Positions 10,790 through 22,385 of a stretch of 64,000 bases of DNA are shown piece by piece. The notes under the pieces are model-generated. The model had not been told where the DNA came from, did no database searches, and saw only the letters and a program-made list of their open reading frames with translations. This DNA is from Malaya genurostris. Lineage: Eukaryota > Arthropoda > Insecta > Diptera > Culicidae. Where the stretch lies: positions 168,869,421 through 168,933,420 of the forward strand of contig NC_080571.1 in assembly GCF_030247185.1 (NCBI RefSeq), read 5' to 3'. A program made the translations under genes and the position numbers. Positions within the stretch are counted from its first letter, which is position 1; the number at the start of each line of letters is the position of its first letter.

Positions 10790-13700
10790 GCGGCCATTTA
10801 AGTGGTGCCTGGAATTCATCCACTACGAGGACCATTCGGCCCGGCTGAATGCAGATGTTCGCATCGCAAATTTTATGATCCCGTTGAAGTTCTAGCAAAT
10901 ATTCTGTTCTCCATCGGTGCCAAAATTGTTGATGAAGTTGATGTAAGCGTTGATAGTGATCCAAACGACTATTTGGTACACAATGTATATCGGGGTCTGG
11001 CAACGTATGAATCGTGGATCCAATGAGGAAGTGTGCTGGCGTTAATGACGTAAGATCGTTTGGATCATCAGACATTGGCGTTAAGGGTCGTGAATTCATA
11101 CTCGCTTCGATTTGGGATAAGACCGTTGAAATGTCTTCAAATGAAAACCGAGTGTTTCCTAGTTGACGATGAAGATGTGCTTTTGCAACCTTGACGGTCG
11201 TCTCCCAAAGACCACCAAAATGAGGAGCCTTTGGAGGAGTCATGTGCCAAACTATTCCATTCATGGATAAGTTTGACTGGATAACCTCAATCTCTTGTTC
11301 GTTCTGTAGCATGAGATAAAGCTCTCTTAGTTCGTTCCGAGCCCCTTCAAAGTTTTTTCCGTTATCAGAGTGGATATGTCTCGGCAAACCACGACGCGAT
11401 GTAAAACGGCGAAGAGCAGCGAGAAAGGCAGACGTTGTCAAGTCAGAAACGAGCTCAATATGAACTGCTTTAGTTGAGAAGCATACGAAAATGCAAATGT
11501 AGGCCTTTGCAGGGGAGGCACGTTTGTGCAAGGGTTTCAAGTAAAGCGGTCCAGCGTAGTCGATGCCGGTGACTGTGAATGGTCTGCTTGGTGTGACACG
11601 AGAGACGGGTAGCTGACCAGTTTGTTGTTGTGCCGGAACGGGATTAGCTTTTACGCATGAGAGACAGTTTCTAACGATATTGCTTATCAATCGTCTGCCA
11701 CGCACTGGCCAATAGTTTTCACGCATGGCTGCAAGGGTTAGTTGAACACCTCCGTGCAACATTTTTAGATGGTAATGCTTGGCAATCATTTGGGACAATG
11801 GATGAGAGCTGGGTAACAAGGATGGATGTTTGCAGTGAAATGTATGATCTGAATATCGAAGCCTACCCCCTACTCTTATCGTTCCTTGTTCATCAATGAA
11901 AGGATTTAGTGATGGTATTTGTGATTGTTTTGATACAGCTTTTGTAGTTCGTAGGTCTTTTATTTCCTGCTTGAATTCATCATGCTGGGCAAGTTTCACT
12001 AAACGCATTGTTGCATCTTCCAATTGTTCCACAGATAACGTTTTGTTAGAACCTTCACAATTGGACGGTTGCGGTAATGTTCGATTTCTCGTGCGAGCAT
12101 TGTGAATGAATCTGAGGCAATAAGCTGTTACATGGACTAGTGCATTGAAAGAAGAATATCGATTAAATATTGGGTTGATTGCAGGTTTTGTGTGAACGAC
12201 AGCTGCTACGACTTTACGAAGTTCGATATTTTCAGTCAATAGCGGTAGATGCTTAATTTTCGGCCATTGATCTTTTGGAAGGTGCAACCATTCGGGGCCA
12301 TACTTCCACAAGTCGCTTACCAACAATTCCTCTACATTTATTCCGCGAGAGATCAAATCTGCTGGATTAGTTTTACCGGATACGTGTCTCCATTGGTACC
12401 CGTGAGTGTTAGTCTGTACTTTCGAAACTCTGTTGGCGATGAATGTTTTCCAAGTATGTGGAGGTGCTTGAAGCCATTGCAGTGTTATCGTAGAGTCTGA
12501 CCAGAACCAAGCATCTGACATATTCAGTTCTAAAGCTTTCATTACGTGCAAGAAAAGTTGAGATCCTATTACGGCTGCACATAACTCGAGTCTAGGCAGT
12601 GTTATGCGTTTCAGAGGAGCTACACGCGATTTGGATGTCAGTTGCTGAACCCGAATGTTGCCGTGTTCGTCGACAGATCGCGCATAAATGCATGCCCCGT
12701 AGGCAGACTCTGATGCATCCGAAAAAGTATGCAGTTCAACTTTAGAATTTGGCAAAAAGGCGTATCGGTCGGTTTTGTATTCAACAATTTTGTGTAGTTG
12801 TTTGTGATACGCATCCCATTTTCGTTGGACGATTTCTGGCAGTGGTTGATCCCAATCGCTGTGTAGTAACCATAATTCTTGAAGTAACATTTTGCCACGA
12901 ATAACGACGGGTGCAATTAATCCGAGTGGGTCAAATAATTGTGAGACGGCTGACAAAATTTTTCGTTTGGTATCAGCTACTTCCGTTCGTATAATTTTAG
13001 ATCCAAATTGTAGTGAATCGGTGTTTGGCTCCCATCCTATTCCCAGGGTGCTTACTGATTCTTGGGGAGCAAACATGATGGTTGATTGTGTCCCGATCTG
13101 GTGCTGTTCAAGTCCCTTCAGTACGTCGAGCTTATTTGACGTCCACTTGCGCAAAGTGAATCCACCTTTAGAAAGTAAATTATTCAGTGCTTCACGCAAC
13201 TGAATGGCTTTTTCGACAGTCTCTGCACCTGCTAAGCAATCATCCACGTAGAATCCCTTTCGAAAAGTGTATTCAGCAATTGGATATGCTGCTCCCTCGT
13301 CACGTGCTAGTTGTTCGAGTGTGCGGGTTGCCAAGAATGATGATGGCGCTAGACCGTATGTGACTGTCAACAGCTCGTACGATTGGATAGGATCAAAATT
13401 ATTGAATCTCCAGAATATGCGCTGATAGGCGGTTTCATCTGAATGTATAAGCACTTGTCGGTACATTTTCTCAATGTCTGCTACTAATGCCACGGGGAAT
13501 GTCCGAAAACGAAGAAGTATCGAAAATAGGTCGTCTTGAACAACCGGTCCGACGCGTAGAGCGTCATTAAGGGAAAATCCAGTAGACGATTTGGCTGAAC
13601 CATCGAAAACAACACGTATCTTAGTGGTTGTACTTGAGGTTTTCACGACGGGATGATGCGGAAGGTAAAAGCATTTTGCGGATGATTGCTTCTCAGGAAC

Positions 13701-15980
13701 AACAAGCCGCATGTGGCCTAGCGAGATGTATTCATGCATGAATTGATGGTATGCGATTTTTAACTCAGAGTCCCGTGCCAATCGTTTCTCTAAATGTTTA
13801 AATCGTCGCAAAGCGACAGATTGTGATTCTCCTATCATTGCATCAAAATCAGAACGGTGAGGGTTTCGTACACAGTAGCGTCCTGTAGGGTTTCTTGTAA
13901 CAGTAGAACAATAATATTGCTCACATTCTCTTTCTTCCATAGAGTAATCATCTTTTGCTGATAGCTCCTCAACTCGCCAAAAACGTTCTAATTGTTCTTC
14001 CAACGTGTCTAAGCATACAGTCGTTATGTGACAATTAACCGTAATTGAAGATGTCACATTCAAATGACCAGAACCAGCTACAACCCAACCAAAGACACTG
14101 TCTGCTATTTCGGGAAGTCCACCTGATAGGACTACTCGTGCTGATGATTTGAAACACGCAAAAAAATGCGATATGCCGATTATCATATCGATTTTGCCTC
14201 GCTTATAGAAATTTGGATCCGCCATGAAAAGATCCTTAGGAAGGTTCCAGTCATCGATGGGCACATCGTGCTCGGGAATGTCCGCTGTGACCTGTGACAG
14301 GACAAGAAATTCAATCTCACGGGAGAAATCTTCTTTTCGAGAACGAATTGTCGTAAACACAGTGTCTGTTGCCCGCATTGTTAGTCCTCCCGGTCCTTGA
14401 AGTTGTATATTTACTCGTTTACGTTTCAGTCGAAGAATTTGCACCATACGATCAGAGATGAGGTTGGGTTGAGAAGCAGAGTCTAATAGTGCCCTGGCTA
14501 AATGCTCCTGGCCATAGGTATCGACGACACTAAGAACAACAGTCAGCATGAACACGTTTCCTACTTGCTTTGCTTGGGTGGAAAGTGCAGAGTAAGAAAC
14601 ACTAGTCGTGGAAGTGTCAGTTATTATTGGTGTGTGATTTACATTACAGGTAGTCGCAACATTTGTTTTGACTGACATTTGTGGACGATTGCCGGTAGCG
14701 GTAAGGGTCTGAAACGGATTCTCTTTCGAAGTGCCTTCTGCATAACCCGGATGAAGAGTGGTATGATGACGTTTATCACAGGTACGGCAGCCAGTCTGAC
14801 TGGGACAGTTACCGACAAAATGATCGTCACGCAAGCAGTTGAAGCAAAGTCGCTTCTGGTTGACCAACTTTAGCCTATCTTGTAGCGACATTCGTTTGAA
14901 CTGTCTCCAAGGAATACCTGAACGACTGATGTCAGTTTTCTTCAATGAATTTTCTTCAGTAATGGCATTGGTAGTAAAACTCAGTGAAGTGTTTTTCTGC
15001 TTGTGTTTTGCGAAGGAGGCCGCGAATGATGTAGGTTTTATAAAGGCATTAGAAGTAGCCAACGACTGTGATGAATCATGGTTCACTAAGATGGACTCAA
15101 GCACGCGCATTCTTCGTTGAAGGAACTCGATCAAATTTGCATACGTTGGGTTTTCAAGAGTAGAAGCGTGATCCTCCCAGGACCGAAGTGTCTGATCGTG
15201 AAGTCTAGTGCACAGTAAGTGTTCTAATATTGTGCTCCAGGCCTCAGTCGGCTCGCCTAATTGCCTTAATACCCTTGTGTGTCGCTCAAATTCGTCTACA
15301 AGTCCATGTAAAGCGATGGCAGATTCTTCTCTTATTTTTGGCGTTTCAAGTAAGGCCTGTAGATGGCGCTTTTTGAGGAAATATTCATTCGAATAACGGG
15401 ATACAAGGGCTTCCCATGCAAGTTGATAGTTTGCCGTACTAATTGATATCGACTCATTCACTTGGGCAGCATCACCTTTCAATGCAGCACGCAAATAGTG
15501 GAATTTTTGTATGTCGGCCACCTCTGTGTTGGAATGAATCAGAGCGTAAAATGTATCATGAAAAGCGAGCCAATCTTGGTAGTCGCCAGCAAACTCGGGT
15601 GAAGAAATCGTCGGTAATTTTAAACCCACAAGACTAGAACCTGTTCGAGTAGGGGGATTTCCAGGGAGAACAACCATCGAAGGAGTAGAAGGTTTCTTAG
15701 AAATTAGACCAGCTTTTATTCTAAAAAGTTTCGTCTCAAACTCCGAACGAAACTGCAAGTTGCTTACCATTCCTTCATCTTTTGTTTCCATTTCTTCCAG
15801 CTCTGTTTGTACTTCCTCAAGTCCCTGCCATAGCACATCCAGATTGTCTAGTCTCAAAGACAGTTCAAAGGCATCCCGTTCGGCCAGAAAACGTTGCAGA
15901 AACGTGTCAGTGCGATCAATTTCAGCAAGCAGTGTAGTTCTTCGTGCCTTTAGCTGCTGTTCTCTTCTATCGTTGCTCAT
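10761..15980 (-). CDS. BEL/Pao gag-pol polyprotein (copy B), 3' end cut by junction
   Basis: One open frame of 1739 codons begins at ATG 15978-15980. Domains in order: gag with the DUF1759-type region (roughly residues 90-290); zinc knuckle from C379; aspartic protease with LLDSAS around D500; reverse transcriptase with YVDD at residues 911-914 (13239-13250); RNase H; integrase with an HHCC finger and catalytic D1474, D1539 and E1593. It has no internal stops, so the element is young. The natural C-terminus is missing: after KWPL (near 10790) the frame runs about ten codons into antisense gypsy sequence. A protein made from here would be a polyprotein lacking the end of integrase. Confidence 0.93.
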   Translation of the reverse strand: MSNDRREQQLKARRTTLLAEIDRTDTFLQRFLAERDAFELSLRLDNLDVLWQGLEEVQTELEEMETKDEGMVSNLQFRSEFETKLFRIKAGLISKKPSTPSMVVLPGNPPTRTGSSLVGLKLPTISSPEFAGDYQDWLAFHDTFYALIHSNTEVADIQKFHYLRAALKGDAAQVNESISISTANYQLAWEALVSRYSNEYFLKKRHLQALLETPKIREESAIALHGLVDEFERHTRVLRQLGEPTEAWSTILEHLLCTRLHDQTLRSWEDHASTLENPTYANLIEFLQRRMRVLESILVNHDSSQSLATSNAFIKPTSFAASFAKHKQKNTSLSFTTNAITEENSLKKTDISRSGIPWRQFKRMSLQDRLKLVNQKRLCFNCLRDDHFVGNCPSQTGCRTCDKRHHTTLHPGYAEGTSKENPFQTLTATGNRPQMSVKTNVATTCNVNHTPIITDTSTTSVSYSALSTQAKQVGNVFMLTVVLSVVDTYGQEHLARALLDSASQPNLISDRMVQILRLKRKRVNIQLQGPGGLTMRATDTVFTTIRSRKEDFSREIEFLVLSQVTADIPEHDVPIDDWNLPKDLFMADPNFYKRGKIDMIIGISHFFACFKSSARVVLSGGLPEIADSVFGWVVAGSGHLNVTSSITVNCHITTVCLDTLEEQLERFWRVEELSAKDDYSMEERECEQYYCSTVTRNPTGRYCVRNPHRSDFDAMIGESQSVALRRFKHLEKRLARDSELKIAYHQFMHEYISLGHMRLVVPEKQSSAKCFYLPHHPVVKTSSTTTKIRVVFDGSAKSSTGFSLNDALRVGPVVQDDLFSILLRFRTFPVALVADIEKMYRQVLIHSDETAYQRIFWRFNNFDPIQSYELLTVTYGLAPSSFLATRTLEQLARDEGAAYPIAEYTFRKGFYVDDCLAGAETVEKAIQLREALNNLLSKGGFTLRKWTSNKLDVLKGLEQHQIGTQSTIMFAPQESVSTLGIGWEPNTDSLQFGSKIIRTEVADTKRKILSAVSQLFDPLGLIAPVVIRGKMLLQELWLLHSDWDQPLPEIVQRKWDAYHKQLHKIVEYKTDRYAFLPNSKVELHTFSDASESAYGACIYARSVDEHGNIRVQQLTSKSRVAPLKRITLPRLELCAAVIGSQLFLHVMKALELNMSDAWFWSDSTITLQWLQAPPHTWKTFIANRVSKVQTNTHGYQWRHVSGKTNPADLISRGINVEELLVSDLWKYGPEWLHLPKDQWPKIKHLPLLTENIELRKVVAAVVHTKPAINPIFNRYSSFNALVHVTAYCLRFIHNARTRNRTLPQPSNCEGSNKTLSVEQLEDATMRLVKLAQHDEFKQEIKDLRTTKAVSKQSQIPSLNPFIDEQGTIRVGGRLRYSDHTFHCKHPSLLPSSHPLSQMIAKHYHLKMLHGGVQLTLAAMRENYWPVRGRRLISNIVRNCLSCVKANPVPAQQQTGQLPVSRVTPSRPFTVTGIDYAGPLYLKPLHKRASPAKAYICIFVCFSTKAVHIELVSDLTTSAFLAALRRFTSRRGLPRHIHSDNGKNFEGARNELRELYLMLQNEQEIEVIQSNLSMNGIVWHMTPPKAPHFGGLWETTVKVAKAHLHRQLGNTRFSFEDISTVLSQIEASMNSRPLTPMSDDPNDLTSLTPAHFLIGSTIHTLPDPDIHCVPNSRLDHYQRLHQLHQQFWHRWRTEYLLELQRDHKICDANICIQPGRMVLVVDEFQAPLKWPLFYVEIKFF

Positions 15981-16782
15981 GTTTTCCTTAACGTATAACG
16001 GCGAGGTTGGTAATCAGCACCTGAGAAAATAAGACCAGGTAGCACTGGCGATAGAAAGAATTAGGCTTGGAAAGGTACTAACCTAATCCAAGGCTGAATA
16101 TGCCTTGTACAAGAATATGTCAGCTCCTGCCAAAGGTGGCTCACGTGTAGATAGCAGCAAATCGTTTAAATTTATGGAAGTTGAAATATGCCGGTCGATG
16201 ATCACGACGTTATCCTTTATGCACCAATGTGTAAATGCTCCAAATGAGCAGAACTTAGATCAGCGGTTGAAATTCTCGAGAAAACAAGAAAGCGAATCTA
16301 AATGCACCTGTGAAGGTATAAAACGTTGTTGGAAAGCCAATTACCTGTTGGCTTTAAGAACAAAGCCTTGTATGTTATAATAGCGACAGCGTAATTGGCG
16401 AATTACATTCAAATCGAGCGTGATGGCGGTCGATTCAATAGCCGATGATGGCGTCTTATGAAGACTATTGTTCAAAACAATTTTCCAACCTGATACTTGA
16501 TACCAATGGCGGCTATCAGTTTCTAAGTTGTGGATTCTAGCTAATCCTGGTCACGGCACCAGTTTATGTTGTGACAGTTAGGAAACAGCAAACCGGATAG
16601 TACAAGCGGCAGGCTTCTTTAGATGGTCTTCACAAGACAATTGCTTAAAACTCAAAAGAGGCTTCAACACACAGATTTATATCTTTATGAACTTAACTAC
16701 GTTGTGGTTTAATTACAAGTGAGGCTTTATATTTTCGTATAACCCTATTCAACTAGTTTCCTATCTCAGAGATGATGTACTA
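15981..16782 (-). repeat. BEL leader, primer-binding site and 5' LTR (copy B)
   Basis: This is the same as 2679-3480. The candidate primer-binding site lies at about 16545-16562 and the inner LTR edge at 16567 on the plus strand. No base differences from copy A were noticed. The outer edge against gypsy gag is not resolved. Confidence 0.55.
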
Positions 16783-17964
16783 GAATAGAAAATGCGCAGG
16801 GTATGATGCCATCTACTCTGTACTAAAACTCTCAAGCTTTATCCTACCTTAAACATAATATAAATGAGATAATAGAAAAGGTCAAATCGAGGTGTATGGA
16901 CATTTCAACACCCGAAAACATAATCGCAAAACTAAAAGCCTCCCAACAGAGTGGTCCAATAACAAAATTTTGCGAGAAAGTAGAAAACCTAACTACTTCA
17001 CTCGAGCATGTCTACATTAAACAAAGAATACCCCGGAGGTAGCAGAAACAATGGCCACCAAAGAGGGCCTAAATACCCTTGTATCAGGAATAAACCAATT
17101 TGAAATAAAAGCAATATTAAAAGCAGGGAACTTCCACTCAATAAAGGAAGCTATCCAAAATGCACAAGAAAAATTGACCGGAAATACAACCACCGCGCCA
17201 GTCTTAACCACGCGAGCTAGGCAAAATCACAATAAATTCAAAAACTATAACCGTTTCTCTAGAGGAAACGGGAGGAATTTCCCCACCTAAAGCAATTATA
17301 GCGCAAATCAACGCTCTAACGAACCACATTTACAAAAACAATAAGCAATTTCTCACTAACAGATCTGAGCGCTCAAACAGCTCGAATTAGTCATACTATA
17401 ACAATAATAGCCGAGGCCGTGGACATTACCAACCTCAACAAACTCGATATGGGTCAAGTCGATTTCAGCACAATAGCCTGAATGTCTTTGTAGCAGGCTC
17501 CGAGCCATTACCGTATATACATTGAATGCAAATGCAAACAGCTGCATCGAGCAAGCGGCAACACCCGCTACAGCAGAACCAATCAATGCAAAATCATTTT
17601 TTGGGCAAATGTGTTGACTTTAAATCTAAGCGCTTATAACTTCATTAAGGTCGGAGTGCGAATGACTAACTCAATTTGTACATTAATGATAGATTCCGGA
17701 GCAGATATTTCAATTTTTAGGCAAATAGAATAATACCTAACCAAATAGGGAATAGAAATGTAAGAACAAAACTAACTGGAATAACAGGCGGGGAAACAGA
17801 AACTACCGCAATATATGAAACAGAACTAATGTTCGGAAATAATGTAACCACTAGATATCATTTTCATTTAGTTGGACCAGATTTTATTATTCAAACAGAC
17901 GGCATATTGGACAGAGACTTTTTCGTCTTCCACAAATGCCAGATCGATTATGAATGCTTATTAT
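16783..17964 (+). pseudogene. Ty3/gypsy gag and protease remnant (copy B)
   Basis: Duplicate of 3481-4662 with the same stops and frame changes. The protease MIDSGADIS lies near 17685-17715. The longest gag piece is 17051-17290. The identical lesions in both copies show the gypsy element was dead before the block was duplicated. Confidence 0.75.
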
Positions 17965-18071
17965 GAAAGTTTTTAGTCGTCGTCAAGTTCGGACGTGTTT
18001 TTCATTCGCTCCCAGTGCCGCGCGCGAAATATTATTTATTGTTTATTTTAACTGTTAGTTGTGTAATCAAC

Positions 18072-19175
18072 ATGAGTTGTGAAATTTGTGCACTGGATAC
18101 CTCCGTCGACACAATCATGTGGACATGCGTTGGCTGCCCTCGAAAATTTCACGCGGCTTGCATCGGTGTTACCATTCAGCGCGGTTCTCTCAGGAAGAGA
18201 GACAAAAAAGCAGATATTAATTCTTATGTGCTGCCATATTGCGAGGTATGTCAAGAATTACTACAAGTAAAGATGCATTATAGCAGCCTTGTTGAGCACA
18301 AAAACTGCTGGAGAAGCAACTTCAGGCCAACACGGAAGTGCTGCATAAGTTTGCTTTCCAACAGGAGAAGCCAACTGTAATACATGAGGCGATTGACGGA
18401 CTAGAAGTCTTACTCACTACCATAAAAAATGAGTTGATCGCACTAAATAAAAATAGCAGTTTGCCGGGAAGTGTGACAAGTATTAAAAATCACATGACTG
18501 CACTGCTAGATACAGCTTTAAAGTCGACAAAGGAAAGTGTGTTCTCGACACTGCAAACCGTGACGTCAGAATTTTCTACAAATTTGCGAGACCTGAGTAA
18601 CGAAATAAGTCAACTCAGCCAGCTATCACTTGACACAGCAACCTGTTCACCTAACAATCCGAATTCTATGGTCGAGTTGGACATTCTAGAGGAGTTGAAG
18701 TCTTTATCAACAAATATTGCTGGAATCCAAATTGCTGTATCATCATCATCGACACCTGACTCATGCCCCAGTTTGGATGACGAATTGAACTGTAAAAAAC
18801 CCGACTATTCTGGATGGCGTTTATTAGGCACCAAAAAAGTATGGAAAGCAGATTGGAGTGAGTACGACGCACGCCAATCTAGGTTCCGACGTCAGCAAAA
18901 CGAGGCTGACAAGTCAAGAAGGCGCAAAAAGCGAAATTCAAGAAAAAATTACAATAACAGATCCAATATTCTTTAAACGCATCAAACGATATTGTAATAA
19001 CATTATTAGTCACAACATGAATAATAATAGCAATAACAATAATAACAACAACTATAATAACAACAACTACAACAACAGCCGAAATAATCTTCCACCTGAT
19101 AGAATACTTCTTGCTGCAGCTAAGGATCGATTTTCGGGACCACCAACAAATTACAGACCTACAATTAATTTTTAA
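18072..19175 (+). pseudogene. LINE ORF1 with PHD-like zinc finger (copy B)
   Basis: Same composition as the copy A ORF1: PHD-like finger at the N-terminus, a middle segment in a second frame (18338-18976), and an Asn-rich C-terminal segment in a third (18858-19175). No differences from copy A were noticed. Confidence 0.7.
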
Positions 19176-19264
19176 AGAGGACCGACGATTAATCCTTATC
19201 GAGAGCACAACCTGCAACTAACGATGCCGAATCAAATGTCTGCTGAATGTTCATCAACTGATAC

Positions 19265-22247
19265 GTGCGTGGCGTGTCGTGCTCAACATTCGTGTTTTCG
19301 ACAATTTTGACGCATTACCCAGAAGAAGAGAATAATGACAATATTATCATAAGTCAACAATCATGTTCAATAAGATCTCCTCATCTAGCGTCGTCGACAG
19401 AAATCGTAGCATATTGTCAAAATTTTAACCGTATGAAGAGCGCACTTAAGATTAATGAAATCCATAAAAATATGTTCGTATGGAATTATTCTTGCAACCG
19501 AAACTAGTTGGGATGATAGCGTTAACAGCACGGAAGTCTTCGGAAACATTTACAACGTTTTTAGAAACGATCGTGAGCTCCATACATCTGATAAAAAATC
19601 GGGGGGAGCTGTTCTCATTGCTGTTTTAGCAGAATTTGACGCCGAAATGATAACCACTACGAAATTTAAAGAATTTGAACACGTATGGGTAAGAATTCAT
19701 TTAGCAGGTGAAACACATATTTTTGTTTCAGTATATTTTCCTCCTAACAATGCCCAAAAAGCCACATATGAAAAGTTTTTGCATGTTGCTGATGAAATAA
19801 TTACTAAGCTTCCATCAGAAGTTAAAGTTCATATATATGGAGACTTTAATCAGCGCAATATCGACTTTATTCAAGACGCTGAAAATGATAGCATTTTACT
19901 ACCTCTCGTTGGGGAGAATGAAACACTTCATTTCTTATTCGACAAAATATCTGGTTTAGGTCTTAATCAAATTAATCATGTAAAAAATCAGCAAAACTGT
20001 TATTTAGATTTTTTATTTACTAATATTCACGATGATTTTTGTGTAATAGAATCACCAACTCCATTGTGGAAAAATGAAGTTTTTCATACAGCAATCGAAT
20101 TCTCAATATTTATACATCAGATTAATAGACCCGACGACTACGAGTATGAGGAGATTTTCGATTACCACTCAGCAAATTATGATAGTATTAGTCGTAATCT
20201 ACGAGAAATAGATTGGCAAGAACTCCTTAGAAACGAAGGAAATGTCGAAATTTCAGTCGATATTTTCTACGCACGGCTGTACGACATAATAAATGAACAT
20301 GTCCCATTAAAGAAAATTAGGCGACAAAATAATTCAAAGTATCCTGTTTGGTATAACGAGCATATTAGAAACCTAAGAAATCGAAAACAAAAAGCTCATA
20401 AAAAGTACAAAAGAGAAAATAATAGTGACAATTTATCGAATTACATACACATCTGTGACCAACTAAGTTTAGCAATTGATACTGCATTCAAAGAGTATAA
20501 CTCAAGAACTGAACAGGAAATAAAGTCTTGCCCAAAAAAATTCTTTAGTTATGTTAGAAACAAATTGAAATCAGAAAACTTTCCGTCAAGAATGTATTTA
20601 CAGGAAAACATTGGTAATAACTCACAAGAAATTTGTAATCTTTTCGCTAAATTTTTTCAACAAATCTATACGAAGTTTTCTGAAGATGACCGCGATCGTG
20701 AATATTTTAATTTCTTTCCAGAGTTTACTGAAGATATTAATGTAAATCAAATCGAAGTGCTAGACATAATAGATGCCCTAAACAAATTGGATGTCTCTAA
20801 AAGTGCCGGACCTGATGGGATTCCACCCATATTTATGAAAAAATTAGCATTAGATCTTGCAACCCCTTTGTGCTGGCTTTTTAATAATTCGCTTCAGTCT
20901 GGAGTTTTTCCAGATACGTGGAAAAACTCTTTCCTTATACCAATTTTCAAAAATGGGAAAAAAGCAGACATATGCAACTATCGCGGGATTGCTATTCTTT
21001 CTTGCATTCCGAAGCTCTTTGAAGCGATCGTTAATGACAAACTGTTTAGTCAAATAAAAAATAGAATTACTCACATGCAACACGGATTTTTCAAAGGACG
21101 TTCCACTACTACTAATTTGCTTGAATTCGTCCACTATACCCTGACCGCTATGGACAAGGGAAATTACATTGAAGCTCTTTATACAGATTTCAACAAAGCA
21201 TTCGATCGTGTTGACATACCCATGCTAATGTTCAAATTACAGAAATTGGGAATCTTACCAGGTCTTCTTAAATGGTTGGAATCTTATCTAACAAATCGTC
21301 AACAAATTGTAAAATTCAAGGGTAAAAAGTCGAGCCCCATTCACGTCAGTTCCGGGGTCCCCCAGGGATCTCATTTAGGTCCTCTTTTATTTATCTTGTT
21401 TGTAAACGACATTTCCTTTCTTTTAAAAAAAATAAAAATTCTAATATACACTGACGATATAAAACTATTTTTAGAAATAGAGAAAAGTGAGGATGCCAAG
21501 GTTTATCAAGAAGAAATTCTTTCTTTTTATACATGGTGTAACAAAAGTCTTCTTCAACTAAATGTGAAAAAATGCAGTAGAATAACATTCAGTAAAAAAC
21601 GAAATACACCTGACTTGATACTCACTCTTGGAAGTCAAACAGTTCAAAAATGCGAAAGAATTAGGGACTTAGGAATAATACTAGATTCTAAAATGACTTT
21701 GGTTGACCATTATAATACAATTATAAACAGAGCCATGCTAGGATTTTGTTACTGTTTTCACGATCCGTATACAATTAAAACATTATACATTGCCTATGTT
21801 CGGTCAGTACTAGAATACTGTAGCTTAGTTTGGTCACCTTGCTTAATCACATGGGAAGATCGAAAATCAGTTCAAAAACAATTTTTGTTATTTGCACTTC
21901 GTAAATTAGGTTGGACAAGACTTCCTCTTCCATCCTATAAAGCTCGCTGTATGCTGATCAGTATTCAAACATTAAAAGAACGCAGAGAATTTTCAATGGT
22001 CTCATTTGTAAATGACATTGTCTCGAATCGCGTAGATTCCAGTCAACTTCTGTCCAAACTAAATTTTTACATACCATCTCGGCCTTTAAGAAATCGAAAT
22101 ATTTTTATTACAAACCACCAGCGAACAAACCATGCAAAAAATGGGCCAATAAATCAATTGATGGCTGTATACAACAAGCATTCAGTAGCAGTCGATTTCA
22201 CTATGTCAAAAAACAAACTAAAGCAATATTTCAGTTCTATTTGGTAA
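19265..22247 (+). pseudogene. LINE ORF2 with altered active site YTDD (copy B)
   Basis: The main open frame 19455-22247 (930 codons) differs from copy A at one residue that I can see. Codon 666 (21450-21452) is act (Thr) instead of gct (Ala), so the reverse transcriptase motif reads YTDD. LINE reverse transcriptases normally have Y/F-A-D-D, and threonine there is unusual, so activity is likely reduced, though this is inference. The N-terminal endonuclease frameshift is shared with copy A. Confidence 0.88.
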
Positions 22248-22385
22248 GCCAATTATAATTATTTAACTCATAATAAATTATACATTATTTAGTGATCTAT
22301 TTAGAATAGTTTACTAATTTAAGACGATTATTGTAATTATCCTTATGGTCTACTTTTGATTGACGACAAATAAATAAATAAATGA

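Larger units (their letters stand above)
17965..22385 (+). mobile_element. LINE (CR1/Jockey-like) nested in gypsy, copy B
   Basis: Duplicate of 4663-9083. ORF1 pieces lie at 18072-19175 with the PHD-like finger, and ORF2 at 19265-22247. The TAAA-rich tail ends near 22384. It has the same ORF1 and early ORF2 frameshifts as copy A, so those changes predate the duplication. Confidence 0.85.
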
